Below the pieces are notes generated by a model, which saw only the letters and a list, made by a program, of their open reading frames with translations, made no database searches and was not told where the DNA came from. A DNA stretch of 64,000 nucleotides, taken from NCBI GenBank assembly GCA_965116665.1, contig OZ220709.1:1488001-1552000 (forward strand), given 5' to 3'. The position numbers were made by a program, and so were the translations under genes. The stretch comes from Aldehydirespirator sp965116665 (GTDB lineage Bacteria; Actinomycetota; Acidimicrobiia; Acidimicrobiales; Aldehydirespiratoraceae). Positions 42,115 to 50,737 of this stretch are shown piece after piece; position 1 is the stretch's first letter, and the number at the start of each line of letters is the position of its first letter.

Positions 42115-43935
42115 TTAGCCGGCACGCCCTATACCCAACTGTGGCGGGTCCGCCGGGGCGCCACCCGTGTCGTCGGTGGCAGCGATGTCGGTGAGCACCC
42201 GCGCGTATTCGGGAACGGTTGCCAGCAGGTGCCGGTGGCTGCCGATGGCCGCCACCCTCCCCTCCGAGATGAAGACGACCCTGTCGGCCAGAGCGATCGT
42301 CGACAGCCGGTGCGCGATCAGGATGGTGGTGCGCTGCGTTCGCCGCTCCCGTAGCGCGGCAAGGATCCGCTCCTCGACCTCGCTGTCGATCGCGCTGGTG
42401 GCGTCGTCGAGCACCAGTACCGCCGGGTCGGCCAGCAGCGCCCTAGCGATGGCCAGACGCTGGCGCTGGCCCCCGGAGATTGTCGAGCCCCGCTCGCCGA
42501 GTGCGGTGTCGGTACCGGCGGGCATCGAGGCCACGAAGCCCCCGGCGGCCGCGTCGACGAGAGCCACGGCCACCGACGCCTCGTCGGCGTCGGGGCGGGC
42601 GAAGGCCACGTTGTCGCGGACGCTGGTGGCGAACAGGAACGGATCGTCGGTCACCACGGTCACGGCCCTGCGCAGATCCGACAGACGCAGATCCCGGACA
42701 TCGATGCCGTCGACGCGCACCGCGCCCTCGTCAACGTCGTAGAAGCGGGGCAGCAGCCGGGCGATGGTGCTCTTGCCGCTGCCGGTGCGGCCCACCACCG
42801 CCACGGTCTCACCCGGCTCCACCATCAGGCTGAAGTCCTCGATCACCCTGGTGTCGCCCCCGGAGGCGCTCGGATTGGTGGTGTACGCGAAGGTGACGTC
42901 GTCCAGCTCAACCCGCCCGGCCGGATCGGTGAGAGGTACGGCGTCGGCGCGCTCGGTGATCTCGGGGGACTCGTCGAGGATCTCGAACACCCGCTGGGCC
43001 GCGGCCGAGGCTCGCTGCCACTGGATCATCACGAACCCGATCATCCGGAACGGTGCGGCCATGATCAGCACGTATGCGTTGAAGGCCACGATGTCGCCCA
43101 CCGCGGCCCGGCCGTCGATGGCCAGCAGGCCCCCGACGAGCAGCACCAGAGCCAGGCCGAGGCGGGGCAGGGCCTCCATGAAGGGAGCGTGGCGGGCTCG
43201 GGCGTCCGCGGTGGCCGTGCCCGCCCAGCGCAGCCTTCGGGCCGACCGGGCCAGCGTTCTCACCTGGTCGTGCTCCTGGGCGAAGGTCCTCACGATCTGG
43301 GCGCCCTGGATGTTCTCGTCCACGATCGTGGCCAGGTCCGCCATACGGGCCTGGGTCACCCAGCTGAGGGGGAACACCCGGTTCCTGAGCCGGATCCCCA
43401 CATACAGCACCAGCGGTAGGGGAGCCATCGCGACCAGGGTCAGCGGCAGCGACAGCAGCACCATCGCGGCGGTCCCCATGACCAGCATCACCATCTGGGT
43501 GGCCACCAGCGGCGCGAACGCGAACAGCAGCTGGATTGAGCGGATGTCGCTGTTGGCCCGCGAGATCACCTGCCCCGTCTGGGTCCGGTCCCAGTAGGAG
43601 AACGAGAGCTCGGTCAGCCGCTCGTAGACCAGGTTGCGCAGGTCGGCGTCGAGGCGGTGCGCGGAGCGGAACAGCCCGTAGCGGTAGGCGAAGCCCAGAG
43701 CGAAACGGGCCGCGGCCAGCACGGCCAGCGCCAGCACCCACCGGCTCAAGTCATCGCCCGCGGCTGCGGCGTCCACGCCCCGGCCGATCACGATCGGCAC
43801 CGCAACCGTCGCGGCCACCGCGGCCAGCCCGGCCGCCACCGCGACGGCGAACACCCGCCGTTGCCGGGCGAAGACGGGCAGGATCCGGCGGATCCACCCG
43901 AGGCTGCGATCTGGGTGCAGTCCCGGCGACGACAT
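42115..43935 (-). CDS. ABC exporter half-transporter, subunit A (degenerate ATP site)
   Basis: This 606-residue half-transporter has six membrane segments (about 25-310) and a nucleotide-binding domain with Walker A VGRTGSGKSTIAR and the canonical signature STISGGQRQRL. In Walker B the catalytic Glu is replaced by Asp (VLVLDDATSAID), the classic mark of the degenerate site in heterodimeric exporters. It should pair with the downstream subunit. Its ATG follows a TAGTTT -10 box (43942-43947) by 6 nt, so the operon mRNA is probably leaderless. Confidence 0.9.
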   Translation of the reverse strand: MSSPGLHPDRSLGWIRRILPVFARQRRVFAVAVAAGLAAVAATVAVPIVIGRGVDAAAAGDDLSRWVLALAVLAAARFALGFAYRYGLFRSAHRLDADLRNLVYERLTELSFSYWDRTQTGQVISRANSDIRSIQLLFAFAPLVATQMVMLVMGTAAMVLLSLPLTLVAMAPLPLVLYVGIRLRNRVFPLSWVTQARMADLATIVDENIQGAQIVRTFAQEHDQVRTLARSARRLRWAGTATADARARHAPFMEALPRLGLALVLLVGGLLAIDGRAAVGDIVAFNAYVLIMAAPFRMIGFVMIQWQRASAAAQRVFEILDESPEITERADAVPLTDPAGRVELDDVTFAYTTNPSASGGDTRVIEDFSLMVEPGETVAVVGRTGSGKSTIARLLPRFYDVDEGAVRVDGIDVRDLRLSDLRRAVTVVTDDPFLFATSVRDNVAFARPDADEASVAVALVDAAAGGFVASMPAGTDTALGERGSTISGGQRQRLAIARALLADPAVLVLDDATSAIDSEVEERILAALRERRTQRTTILIAHRLSTIALADRVVFISEGRVAAIGSHRHLLATVPEYARVLTDIAATDDTGGAPADPPQLGIGRAG

Positions 43936-44001
43936 CAGGCCAAACTACGGGCGCGGGCGCTAGATTCGCGGCTGGAGCAGCCGTCGATCCGGGGAGGACC
44001 G

Positions 44002-45324
44002 ATAGACATCGCGCTGTGGCTTCTGGCCGCTCTCGCGCTGATTGCCGCCAACGCCTTCTTCGTCGCCATGGAGTTCGCACTGGTGGCGGTGGACAGGACC
44101 CGGGTGGACGAGCGGGCCGGGGCCGGGGACCGGCGGGCCCGGATGGTTCAGCGTCTGGTGGCCCGCCTGTCGTTCCACCTCTCCGGCGCCCAGATCGGCA
44201 TCACGGTGTCGTCGCTGCTGCTCGGCTTCATGGTCGAGCCGGCGCTGACGCCGATGCTCGCGCCCCTGATCGAGGATCTCTTCGGGTCGCAGACCCCTGC
44301 GGGAGTGTCCGTCGCCGTCGCTCTCTTCCTGGCCACCTTCGTGCAGATGGTGTTCGGGGAGTTGATCCCCAAGGCGGTGGCCATCACCAAGCCCTACGGC
44401 GCGGCGGTGACGGTGGCGGTGCCCACCACGGTGTACGGCGTGCTGGCCCGGCCGGTGGTGATGTTCCTGAACAACGTCGCCAACGGGATGGTGCGCCGCC
44501 TCGGCATAGAGCCCCGGGACGAACTCGAGACGGTGCCGGACCGTGAGGAGCTGGAACATCTCTTCGTGTCCTCAGGGGAGGAGGGGATGCTCGACGAGGG
44601 CGAGGTCCGCCTGCTGACCCGGTCGATTCGCCTGGCCGACAAGCAGGCCGACGATGCCATGGTGCCCAGGGTCGAGGTGGAGGCCATCGCAGCTGACGCC
44701 TCGGTGGCCGACCTGGCGGACCTGTCCGCTCGCACCGGCCACTCCCGGTTCCCGGTCATCGGAAGCCACATCGACGACATCGTCGGCGTAGTCCATGTGA
44801 AGTCGCTGTTCGCCGTGCCGGTGGAGGACCGGCCGTCCACGCCAGTGTCACGACTGACGAAGCAGGTCTTGGCCGTGCCGGAGTCGCGGGACCTCGACGA
44901 CATGCTGGACGACCTGCGCACCGGGGCCGGTCTGCTGGCGGTGGTGGTCGACGAGCACGGGGGGACGGCCGGGATCATCACCCTGGAGGACGTGCTGGAG
45001 GAGATAGTCGGCGAGATCGATGACGAGCACGACTCGTCCACCCCCGAGCGCACCCGGTCCGAGTCGAGGGGCTCGACTGTGCTGCCGGCGTCTCTGCACA
45101 CCGACGAGGTTCTGGAGGCCACCGGGTTCGCCATGCCCGAGGGCGCCTACGAGACGCTGGCCGGCCTGGTGCTGGACCGGTTGGGTCACATCCCCGTGCC
45201 CGGTGAGGCAGTCACGGTCGACGGATGGCGGCTCGAGGTGGTGGCGGTGGACGGGCTGCGGATCGCCACCGTGCGGGTGGCGGCGGAATCCGCCCCGCCG
45301 CCCGGTCCGGGAGGGTCGTGGTGA
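44002..45324 (+). CDS. CNNM/HlyC-type CBS-domain transporter 1
   Basis: About 440 residues form a DUF21/CNNM membrane domain with three to four segments (IALWLLAALALIAANAFFVAMEFALV onward), a CBS pair (about residues 210-340, with EEGMLDEGEVRLLTRS and DEHGGTAGIITLEDVLEEIVGEI) and a C-terminal CorC/HlyC domain. Family members move Mg or Co or export ions. The start is unclear: a good ribosome-binding site (GGGGAGG, 43991-43997) is followed by ATA (44002) and ATC (44008) but no ATG, GTG or TTG in frame. The next standard start upstream is GTG at 43915, inside the divergent ABC gene. Confidence 0.8.
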   Translation: MDIALWLLAALALIAANAFFVAMEFALVAVDRTRVDERAGAGDRRARMVQRLVARLSFHLSGAQIGITVSSLLLGFMVEPALTPMLAPLIEDLFGSQTPAGVSVAVALFLATFVQMVFGELIPKAVAITKPYGAAVTVAVPTTVYGVLARPVVMFLNNVANGMVRRLGIEPRDELETVPDREELEHLFVSSGEEGMLDEGEVRLLTRSIRLADKQADDAMVPRVEVEAIAADASVADLADLSARTGHSRFPVIGSHIDDIVGVVHVKSLFAVPVEDRPSTPVSRLTKQVLAVPESRDLDDMLDDLRTGAGLLAVVVDEHGGTAGIITLEDVLEEIVGEIDDEHDSSTPERTRSESRGSTVLPASLHTDEVLEATGFAMPEGAYETLAGLVLDRLGHIPVPGEAVTVDGWRLEVVAVDGLRIATVRVAAESAPPPGPGGSW

Positions 45325-46379
45325 GCACCGGAACGATCGTGGCCCTGGTGACCGCGGTGGTGGTGCTGGGCGCCAACGCCTTCTTCGTGGCGGCCGAGTT
45401 CGCGCTGGTCGCGGCCCGGGCCGTCCGTCTGGAGTCGGCCGCAGCCGACGGTGACCGGCGCAGCCGGCTCGCCCTCGACGCGGTGAGAGACCTCCAGGCC
45501 CAGCTGGCGGGAGCCCAACTCGGCATCACCATGGCTTCTCTGGTGCTGGGCTACGTGGCCGAGCCGGCCATCGCCCACCTCATCGAGCCGGCCATCGAAG
45601 TGGTGGTCGAAGTCCCCTCCGGAGTGCTGCACACCATCTCCTTCGCGGTGGCGCTGTTCGTGGTGACGACCCTGCACGTGGTGGTGGGGGAGATGGTCCC
45701 CAAGAACATTGCCATCGCCGGGCCCGAATCGTCGGCCCGGCTGCTCGCGCCGGCCATGAAGGTGTACATGACCCTGTTCAAGCCGCTCATCTGGTCGCTC
45801 AACGTGGTGGCGACGGGGCTCGTGCGTCTGATGGGCATGAAGCCGGTGGACGAGATCAACACCGCACTCACCATCAACGAGTTCCACACGCTGCTGGCCG
45901 ACGCCCGCGAGGAGGGCGTCATAGAGCCCACCGAGCATGAGCTGCTCGCAGGCGCCCTCGAGTTCCGGGTCCGGTCGGTCGGATCGATGATGGTGCCGGC
46001 GGACAGGCTGGTGTCGGTGTCCCGGGGCGCGTCGGTGGCCCAGCTCGAGGATGTCGTGGCCTCCACCGGCCACACCCGGGTGCCGATGTGGGGGTCCGAT
46101 CCTGACGATGTGCTGGGCTTCGTGCACGCCAAGGATCTGCCCCGCATGCCGCCCGACGCCCGTGACGATCCAGTGCCGCTGGAGATGCTGCGCCGGATGC
46201 GGGTGGTCGGCCCCGAGATGGCGGGCCGCGACCTTCTGTTCGACATGCGCCGGTCGAGGGTGCATATGGCTCTGGTCCGCAACGAGGCGGGCCGGATGCT
46301 GGGCGTCGTCACCCTCGAGGACGTGCTCGAGGCGCTCGTCGGAGACATCTTCGACGAGACCGACGACAACGGCGCATAA
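45321..46379 (+). CDS. CNNM/HlyC-type CBS-domain transporter 2
   Basis: The 352-residue paralogue overlaps the preceding gene by 4 bp (GTGA). It has the same DUF21 membrane domain (VVVLGANAFFVAAEFALVAARAVRLE, GAQLGITMASLVLGYVAEPA) and a CBS pair (about 205-345, with LEFRVRSVGSMMVPADRLVSV and RMLGVVTLEDVLEALVGDI). It lacks the C-terminal CorC/HlyC domain of its partner. Tandem pairs of long and short CNNM genes are common in actinobacteria, and a heterodimeric ion transporter or exporter is likely. Confidence 0.87.
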   Translation: MSTGTIVALVTAVVVLGANAFFVAAEFALVAARAVRLESAAADGDRRSRLALDAVRDLQAQLAGAQLGITMASLVLGYVAEPAIAHLIEPAIEVVVEVPSGVLHTISFAVALFVVTTLHVVVGEMVPKNIAIAGPESSARLLAPAMKVYMTLFKPLIWSLNVVATGLVRLMGMKPVDEINTALTINEFHTLLADAREEGVIEPTEHELLAGALEFRVRSVGSMMVPADRLVSVSRGASVAQLEDVVASTGHTRVPMWGSDPDDVLGFVHAKDLPRMPPDARDDPVPLEMLRRMRVVGPEMAGRDLLFDMRRSRVHMALVRNEAGRMLGVVTLEDVLEALVGDIFDETDDNGA

Positions 46380-46396
46380 GCCCCCGCTCGTAGCCT

Positions 46397-47164
46397 CTAA
46401 GCGCCGACAGCGTGGTAGCCGCCGTCGGCGTGGACGATCGACCCCGTCGTGGCCGGCAGCCAGTCGCTGAGCATCGCCACGATCGTGCGCGACACCCCGG
46501 TCGCGTCGGTCACGCTCCAGCTGAGGGGCGACCGGCCGTCCCAGGCGTCCTCGAACTCGGAGAAGCCGGGTATGGACCGGGCCGCCATGGTCTTCATCGG
46601 CCCGGCCGACACCAGATTCACCCGGATGCCCTGCGGCCCCAGGTAGCGGGCCAGGTACCGGCAGGTGGACTCCAGGCCGGCCTTGGCCACCCCCATCCAG
46701 TCATACCCGGGCCAGGCCCGCGAGGCGTCGAAGTCGAGTCCCACGATCGAGCCGCCTTCGCCCATGAGGGGGGCGACCGCATCGGCGAGCATCTTGAGCG
46801 AGTAGGTGGAGATCTCCAGCGCCACCTTGACATCCGACCAGGTCGCCTCCATGAACGAGCCGCCCAGGCAGGCCTCCGGCGCGAACCCGATGGCATGCAG
46901 AGCACCGTCCACATGGCCCCAGCTGCCGGCCAGGTGGTCGCGGAGGGCGTCGGCGTGGGAGGGCTCGGTGACGTCGAACTCCACCACGTCGATGCCCTCG
47001 CCGAGCTTGCGGGCGGTGCGCTGCGTGAGCCGCATCCCCCGCCCCGCCCCGGTGAGGAGGATCTCGGCCCCCTCGGCCAGGGCCATCTCGGCCGCGCCGA
47101 AGGCGAGCGAGGCGTCGGTCAGGACGCCGGTGATCACGATCCGCTTGCCGTCAAGTAGGCCCAC
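46397..47164 (-). CDS. Enoyl-ACP reductase, InhA/FabI-like
   Basis: The 255-residue SDR protein matches InhA: the start GLLDGKRIVITGVLTDASLAF, the FDVTEPSH cofactor segment, and the catalytic GYDWMGVAKAGLES with Tyr, Met and Lys, then NLVSAGPMKTMAA. It reduces the enoyl-ACP double bond in type II fatty-acid synthesis with NADH. I choose GTG 47164 because known InhA proteins begin at this GLLDGKR, and a TAGCGT -10 box (47173-47178) lies 8 nt upstream; the TTG at 47173 would overlap that box. Confidence 0.88.
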   Translation of the reverse strand: MGLLDGKRIVITGVLTDASLAFGAAEMALAEGAEILLTGAGRGMRLTQRTARKLGEGIDVVEFDVTEPSHADALRDHLAGSWGHVDGALHAIGFAPEACLGGSFMEATWSDVKVALEISTYSLKMLADAVAPLMGEGGSIVGLDFDASRAWPGYDWMGVAKAGLESTCRYLARYLGPQGIRVNLVSAGPMKTMAARSIPGFSEFEDAWDGRSPLSWSVTDATGVSRTIVAMLSDWLPATTGSIVHADGGYHAVGA

Positions 47165-47232
47165 GGCCCGCAACGCTACCGTGAGAAGGTGCGGCTCTTC
47201 GGCGCAGCCCCCAAGACGTCCGCAGGCGGGTA

Positions 47233-48354
47233 GTGGTGCGGCTCTACGACACTGCTCGGGGTGCCGTCGTCGACTTCGACCCGCCGCCGGTGGTGCGCAT
47301 GTACGTGTGCGGCATCACCCCCTACGACGCCACCCACCTGGGCCACGCGGCCACCTGCATCACCTACGACGTGCTGCAGCGGCGGCTGCGGGACATGGGC
47401 CGCGAGACCCGCTGCGTACGCAACATCACCGATGTCGACGACGACATCCTGGCCGCGGCGGACCGCAGGGGGGTCCACTACCTGGACCTGGCGTTCGCGG
47501 AGACGGCCCGCTTCGACGACGACATGGCCGCGCTCAACACCCTGCCGCCGGCTTCGGAGCCCCGGGCGACGGGCGCCATCCCCGACATCCGCGGCTTCAT
47601 CCACGACGCCCTCGACCGGGGGTACGCGTACTGCGCGGAGGGCAGCGTCTACTTCGACACGCAAGCATTCGACGGCTTCGGCTCGCTGTCGGGATTCGGC
47701 CGCGACCACATGGTCAAGCTGGCCCGGCAATGGCGCGACAACCCCGACGACCCGGCCAAGCGGGACCCTCTCGACTTCGTGCTATGGCAGCAGACCCGCA
47801 CCGACGAGCCGTCCTGGGAGTCCCGCTGGGGGCCCGGACGACCCGGCTGGCACGTCGAGTGCTCGACGCTGGCGCTGCGCGAGCTGGGCGAGACCATCGA
47901 CCTCCACGGCGGCGGAGTCGACCTGCTGTACCCCCACCACGAGTGCGAGCGGGCCCAGTCCGAGGCGGTCACCGGCAAGCCGTTCGCCCGGCACTGGCTG
48001 CACCAGGCGCTGGTGCACCACGAGGGCGTCAAGATGTCGAAGTCGCTCGGCAACCTGGTGTTCGTCCACGAACTGCGCGAGCGCCACGAGCCGATGGCGA
48101 TCCGCCTGGCCCTCATGTCGCAGCACTACCGCACCCCGTGGCCCTGGCACGACGGGCTGCTCACCGAAGCCGGGCGCCGCCTCGCCCTCTGGCGCCGCGC
48201 TCCGACGGGCAGCGCCGGTGATCCGCTCGACGAGGTGCGTCGATGCCTGGACGACGACCTCGACGTCCCGGCTGCCCTGACCGCGGTGGACGAGGCCGCC
48301 CGGTCCGGCAGCCCGGTGGGCTCCGCCGCCGCCCTGCTTGGTGTTGCCCTGTGA
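47233..48354 (+). CDS. mshC: MshC-type cysteine:glucosaminyl inositol ligase
   Basis: The 373-residue protein is a class I cysteinyl-tRNA-synthetase-fold enzyme without the anticodon-binding part. It has CGITPYDATHLGHA (HIGH-like motif; the GITPYDATHLGHA form is typical of MshC), a zinc-binding Cys in HVECSTLALR and the KMSKS loop. MshC joins cysteine to glucosaminyl-inositol in mycothiol synthesis, which is a hallmark of Actinobacteria. The length is slightly below the usual 400-412 residues. A cysteinyl-tRNA synthetase paralogue is the main alternative, but the short length and the motif favour MshC. Confidence 0.82.
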   Translation: MVRLYDTARGAVVDFDPPPVVRMYVCGITPYDATHLGHAATCITYDVLQRRLRDMGRETRCVRNITDVDDDILAAADRRGVHYLDLAFAETARFDDDMAALNTLPPASEPRATGAIPDIRGFIHDALDRGYAYCAEGSVYFDTQAFDGFGSLSGFGRDHMVKLARQWRDNPDDPAKRDPLDFVLWQQTRTDEPSWESRWGPGRPGWHVECSTLALRELGETIDLHGGGVDLLYPHHECERAQSEAVTGKPFARHWLHQALVHHEGVKMSKSLGNLVFVHELRERHEPMAIRLALMSQHYRTPWPWHDGLLTEAGRRLALWRRAPTGSAGDPLDEVRRCLDDDLDVPAALTAVDEAARSGSPVGSAAALLGVAL

Positions 48355-48447
48355 ACGAGCCCACGCCATGAGCCGAGTTGCTCTTGCCCAGTATGGCGGT
48401 GGGGTCGCTCACAGTGGTGTTCGCCGCGGCCGCGGCTTCAGCCTCGA

Positions 48448-48473
48448 TTGGGGGATTATATACAAAGGTTGCG
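48448..48473 (+). repeat. Left inverted repeat of the IS1595 element
   Basis: This 26-bp end (ttgggggattatatacaaag, then gttgcg) matches the right end at 50712-50737 without a mismatch. Perfect identity indicates recent or functional ends. Confidence 0.92.
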
Positions 48474-48504
48474 AGATGTCGTACCCCGGTGGTATAGTTA
48501 GGGC

Positions 48505-49491
48505 ATGAACAGCGAGGTAGAGACGCATAAAGCGCCCGGTCGCAGCCATCGGCAGGGCATTGATCTGATGGAGTTGATGGACCGCTTCCCGACCGACGAC
48601 GCGGCCCGTGTCTGGTTCGAGTCGATCATCTGGCCCGACGGCCGTATCTGCGGACACTGCGACAGCGGCAACACGATTGAGGCTCAGCATCGGTCGATGC
48701 CGTATCGGTGCCGCGACTGCTCGCGCTACTTCAGCGTGAAGACGGGGACGGCCATCGAGTCGTCCAAGATCGGGCTGCGCAAGTGGGCCATCGCCATCTA
48801 CCTGGAACTGACCAGCCTGAAGGGCGTCTCATCCATGAAGTTGCACCGTGACCTGGGCGTGACTCAGAAGACGGCGTGGTACATGCTCATGCGGATCAGG
48901 GAGAGCTTCGCGGTGCTGGCCGACGTGGTGGCGATGGAAGGCCCGGTCGAAGTGGACGAGACGTATGTGGGCGGGCTGGCGAAGAACATGCACGCCAAGG
49001 TTCGCCGGGAGCGCATCCACGGCCGCGGCCCTGCCGACAAGACCGCGGTGGTCGGTGCTCGGGATCGGGCCACCGGCCATGTCGCCGCGGCGGTGGTGGC
49101 CTCGACTGATGCTGGCACGCTGCGCGGGTTCGTCGCTGACCGGGCGGCTGAGGGTGCGATGGTCTACACCGACGACGCTCGGGCGTATCGGGGGCTGCCC
49201 CGCCATGAGGCGGTCAGCCATTCGACCGGCGAGTACGTCCGCGGCGATGCCCACACGAACGGGATCGAGTCGCTGTGGTCCACCCTGAAGCGGGCGCACA
49301 AGGGCGTCTACCACCGGCTCAGCGCCAAGCACCTACAGCGGTACGTGGACAGCTTCGCAGCGAAGCGCAACATCCGAGACGCCGACACCGCGGACCAGAT
49401 GGCCGCAGTCGTCGCGTCGATGTTCGGGCGAGCGATCACCTATGACGCGTTGACCGCTGGGCCGCAGGGCGTAGCCGTCGAGCCGTTCTAG
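48505..49491 (+). CDS. IS1595-family (ISXO2-like) transposase
   Basis: The 328-residue transposase has an N-terminal zinc ribbon (CGHCDSGNTIE ... YRCRDCSRYFSV, residues about 50-76) and the DDE/N-type catalytic domain with Asp in VEVDETYVGG (about 152), Asp in VYTDDARAYRG (about 216) and the HTNGIESLWSTLKR block (about 250). The reading frame is complete and the inverted repeats are perfect, so the element may still be mobile. A 31-bp gap separates the left inverted repeat from the ATG. Confidence 0.93.
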   Translation: MNSEVETHKAPGRSHRQGIDLMELMDRFPTDDAARVWFESIIWPDGRICGHCDSGNTIEAQHRSMPYRCRDCSRYFSVKTGTAIESSKIGLRKWAIAIYLELTSLKGVSSMKLHRDLGVTQKTAWYMLMRIRESFAVLADVVAMEGPVEVDETYVGGLAKNMHAKVRRERIHGRGPADKTAVVGARDRATGHVAAAVVASTDAGTLRGFVADRAAEGAMVYTDDARAYRGLPRHEAVSHSTGEYVRGDAHTNGIESLWSTLKRAHKGVYHRLSAKHLQRYVDSFAAKRNIRDADTADQMAAVVASMFGRAITYDALTAGPQGVAVEPF

Positions 49492-49742
49492 GTATCATCG
49501 TCGCCATGAAGCGAACGGGATGTGTGACGTTCGAGAATTTCCGTCAGATTGTCCAAGATGTCGCGGACACCTTCCCCACGGAGATCGTCGTCCGAGACGC
49601 TGGAGAGTCCGCCCAGCCAGTCCGTGACGGCGTTGTCGCTGAAGCGATTGAGCAGCACGAGAGCGAACCCAAGGCAGTGAGTGAGGGCGGCGACGTGGCC
49701 CTTGAGGACTTCGATCTCGTCGCTGGGTAGCCTGTCTGGCAT
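49488..49742 (-). CDS. Passenger gene: small soluble protein
   Basis: An 84-residue, acidic and mostly helical protein (LPSDEIEVLKGHVAALTHCLGFALVL, then GVRDILDNLTEILERHT) is encoded on the strand opposite to the transposase. Its ATG follows a strong ribosome-binding site (GGAGGAGG, 9 nt upstream). Its end overlaps the transposase stop by 4 bp. I do not recognise its family; a regulatory or accessory role within the element is only a guess. Confidence 0.6.
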   Translation of the reverse strand: MPDRLPSDEIEVLKGHVAALTHCLGFALVLLNRFSDNAVTDWLGGLSSVSDDDLRGEGVRDILDNLTEILERHTSRSLHGDDDT

Positions 49743-49766
49743 CGGAGATACCTCCTCCGGTCTTGG

Positions 49767-49798
49767 AACCCCGCCCGGTCGGTAGCCGCGGCGGGGTT
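49767..49798 (-). promoter_or_regulatory. Perfect 9-bp stem hairpin in the passenger-gene leader
   Basis: AACCCCGCC (49767-49775) pairs with GGCGGGGTT (49790-49798) around a 14-nt loop. It lies just upstream of the ribosome-binding site of the minus-strand passenger gene, in its leader. It could attenuate read-through from outside or insulate the gene from the transposase transcript. Confidence 0.5.
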
Positions 49799-50000
49799 CA
49801 TCATTCTACGACAACCGCGGTGGCGCACAGTGATGTGACCGTCTACGGTGGCCGCTGCCATCAACGAGCGGGGCGCTTCCAACGTCCCCCATTACCGCAG
49901 TCGGGACCCTTCTGGGGTTCTGTGCTTCATGGTCCCCTTCGGACCCGGCTGCGGCGTTGATGGCAAAGACACCGAAACCCGGAACCGAAGGGGGCCACCC

Positions 50001-50114
50001 ATGTTCGACCACTCCACCGAAAGCACCAAGATCGCCCTGGCCGGGCTTGTGCTGCTGCTCGCCGTGCTCGGCGCAACGCTCGGCACGGTCCTAGTCCACG
50101 GCATTGGCATGTAG
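50001..50114 (+). CDS. Passenger gene: one-segment membrane peptide
   Basis: A 37-residue peptide has a short charged head (MFDHSTESTKI) and one clear membrane segment (ALAGLVLLLAVLGATLGTVLVHG). A purine-rich stretch (gaagggggcc) lies upstream of the ATG. It is followed within 5 bp by a lipoprotein gene, so both may act at the membrane. Short, but its hydrophobic pattern and spacing support it. Confidence 0.5.
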   Translation: MFDHSTESTKIALAGLVLLLAVLGATLGTVLVHGIGM

Positions 50115-50118
50115 GCAC

Positions 50119-50478
50119 ATGAGACACGCCATCGCCGCGCTGGCCGTCGTGGCCGCGGTCGGATGCAGCGCAGCCGAGCCCGAACCCGAGCCAGCGGCAC
50201 CGTCTAACGCCAAGGAACTGTTCGACAGTTGCATGGACCCCTGGGACGGCAACCACAACGGCCTGGAAGCGCTCATCCGCGCCCAGCTCAACGACCCCGG
50301 CAGCATGGAGACCCACGGCACCTACTACAACGCCGACGACTCGCTAGCGGACGGCGAGATCAGGATCCGACTCGACTACGGCGCCCGCAACGCGCTCGGC
50401 GGGATGGTCCGCACCGACGCGTTCGCCACGATGGGCCTGGACTGCGAGATCAACACCGTGACCGACTACGGCTTCTGA
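50119..50478 (+). CDS. Passenger gene: small lipoprotein
   Basis: This 119-residue protein begins with a lipoprotein signal (MRHAIAALAVVAAVGCS, lipobox Cys at residue 16), followed by a Pro/Glu linker (EPEPEPAAP) and a small domain resembling the phage- and plasmid-borne families around FDSCMDPWDGNHNGLEALIRAQLNDPGSME. The start ATG 50119 was chosen because it opens the lipoprotein signal. No close family can be named. Its presence within an IS element is unusual. Confidence 0.65.
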   Translation: MRHAIAALAVVAAVGCSAAEPEPEPAAPSNAKELFDSCMDPWDGNHNGLEALIRAQLNDPGSMETHGTYYNADDSLADGEIRIRLDYGARNALGGMVRTDAFATMGLDCEINTVTDYGF

Positions 50479-50529
50479 ACTACCGGCTGTGGCCGTATGT
50501 GCTACCCCAGTCGAGATAAGGTCCACACC

Positions 50530-50664
50530 ATGACCAGCACGAAACGACACAGACGCCGCAAGACGACGATGCCACCGCCCGTCCGCCAACAGCAGGACGA
50601 TGCTACCGCTGAGCAGGTAGCCGCGGCGCTGCTCCGCCGCACCCGAGCACCGAACACGGCCTAG
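50530..50664 (+). CDS. Passenger gene: small basic peptide
   Basis: A 44-residue open frame (MTSTKRHRRRKTTMPPP, then EQVAAALLRRTRAP) starts at an ATG 52 bp after the lipoprotein gene and ends 48 bp before the right inverted repeat. It is strongly basic at the N-terminus and may bind nucleic acid. It is too short to be sure it is translated, but its codon pattern is similar to its neighbours. Confidence 0.4.
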   Translation: MTSTKRHRRRKTTMPPPVRQQQDDATAEQVAAALLRRTRAPNTA

Positions 50665-50711
50665 CCGCCACCCTGTCAAGGACCGGTCACGCTACCGGCC
50701 ACCACCCGGCC

Positions 50712-50737
50712 CGCAACCTTTGTATATAATCCCCCAA
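50712..50737 (-). repeat. Right inverted repeat of the IS1595 element
   Basis: The right end (cgcaacctttgtatataatc, then cccc and aa) is the exact reverse complement of the left end. It interrupts a type ISP restriction gene whose coding region continues from 50738 to about 51070 on the minus strand. Confidence 0.92.

Larger units (their letters stand above)
48448..50737 (+). mobile_element. IS1595-family element with four passenger genes
   Basis: A 2.3-kb element is bounded by perfect 26-bp inverted repeats (48448-48473 and 50712-50737). It carries an ISXO2-like DDE transposase and, behind it, four small genes: a soluble minus-strand protein, a one-segment membrane peptide, a lipoprotein and a basic peptide. 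IS1595-family elements are known to carry passengers. No 8-bp target duplication is seen at the ends. The right end lies inside a type ISP restriction-enzyme gene, while nothing of that gene is found beyond the left end, so a deletion has probably removed it. Confidence 0.9.
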
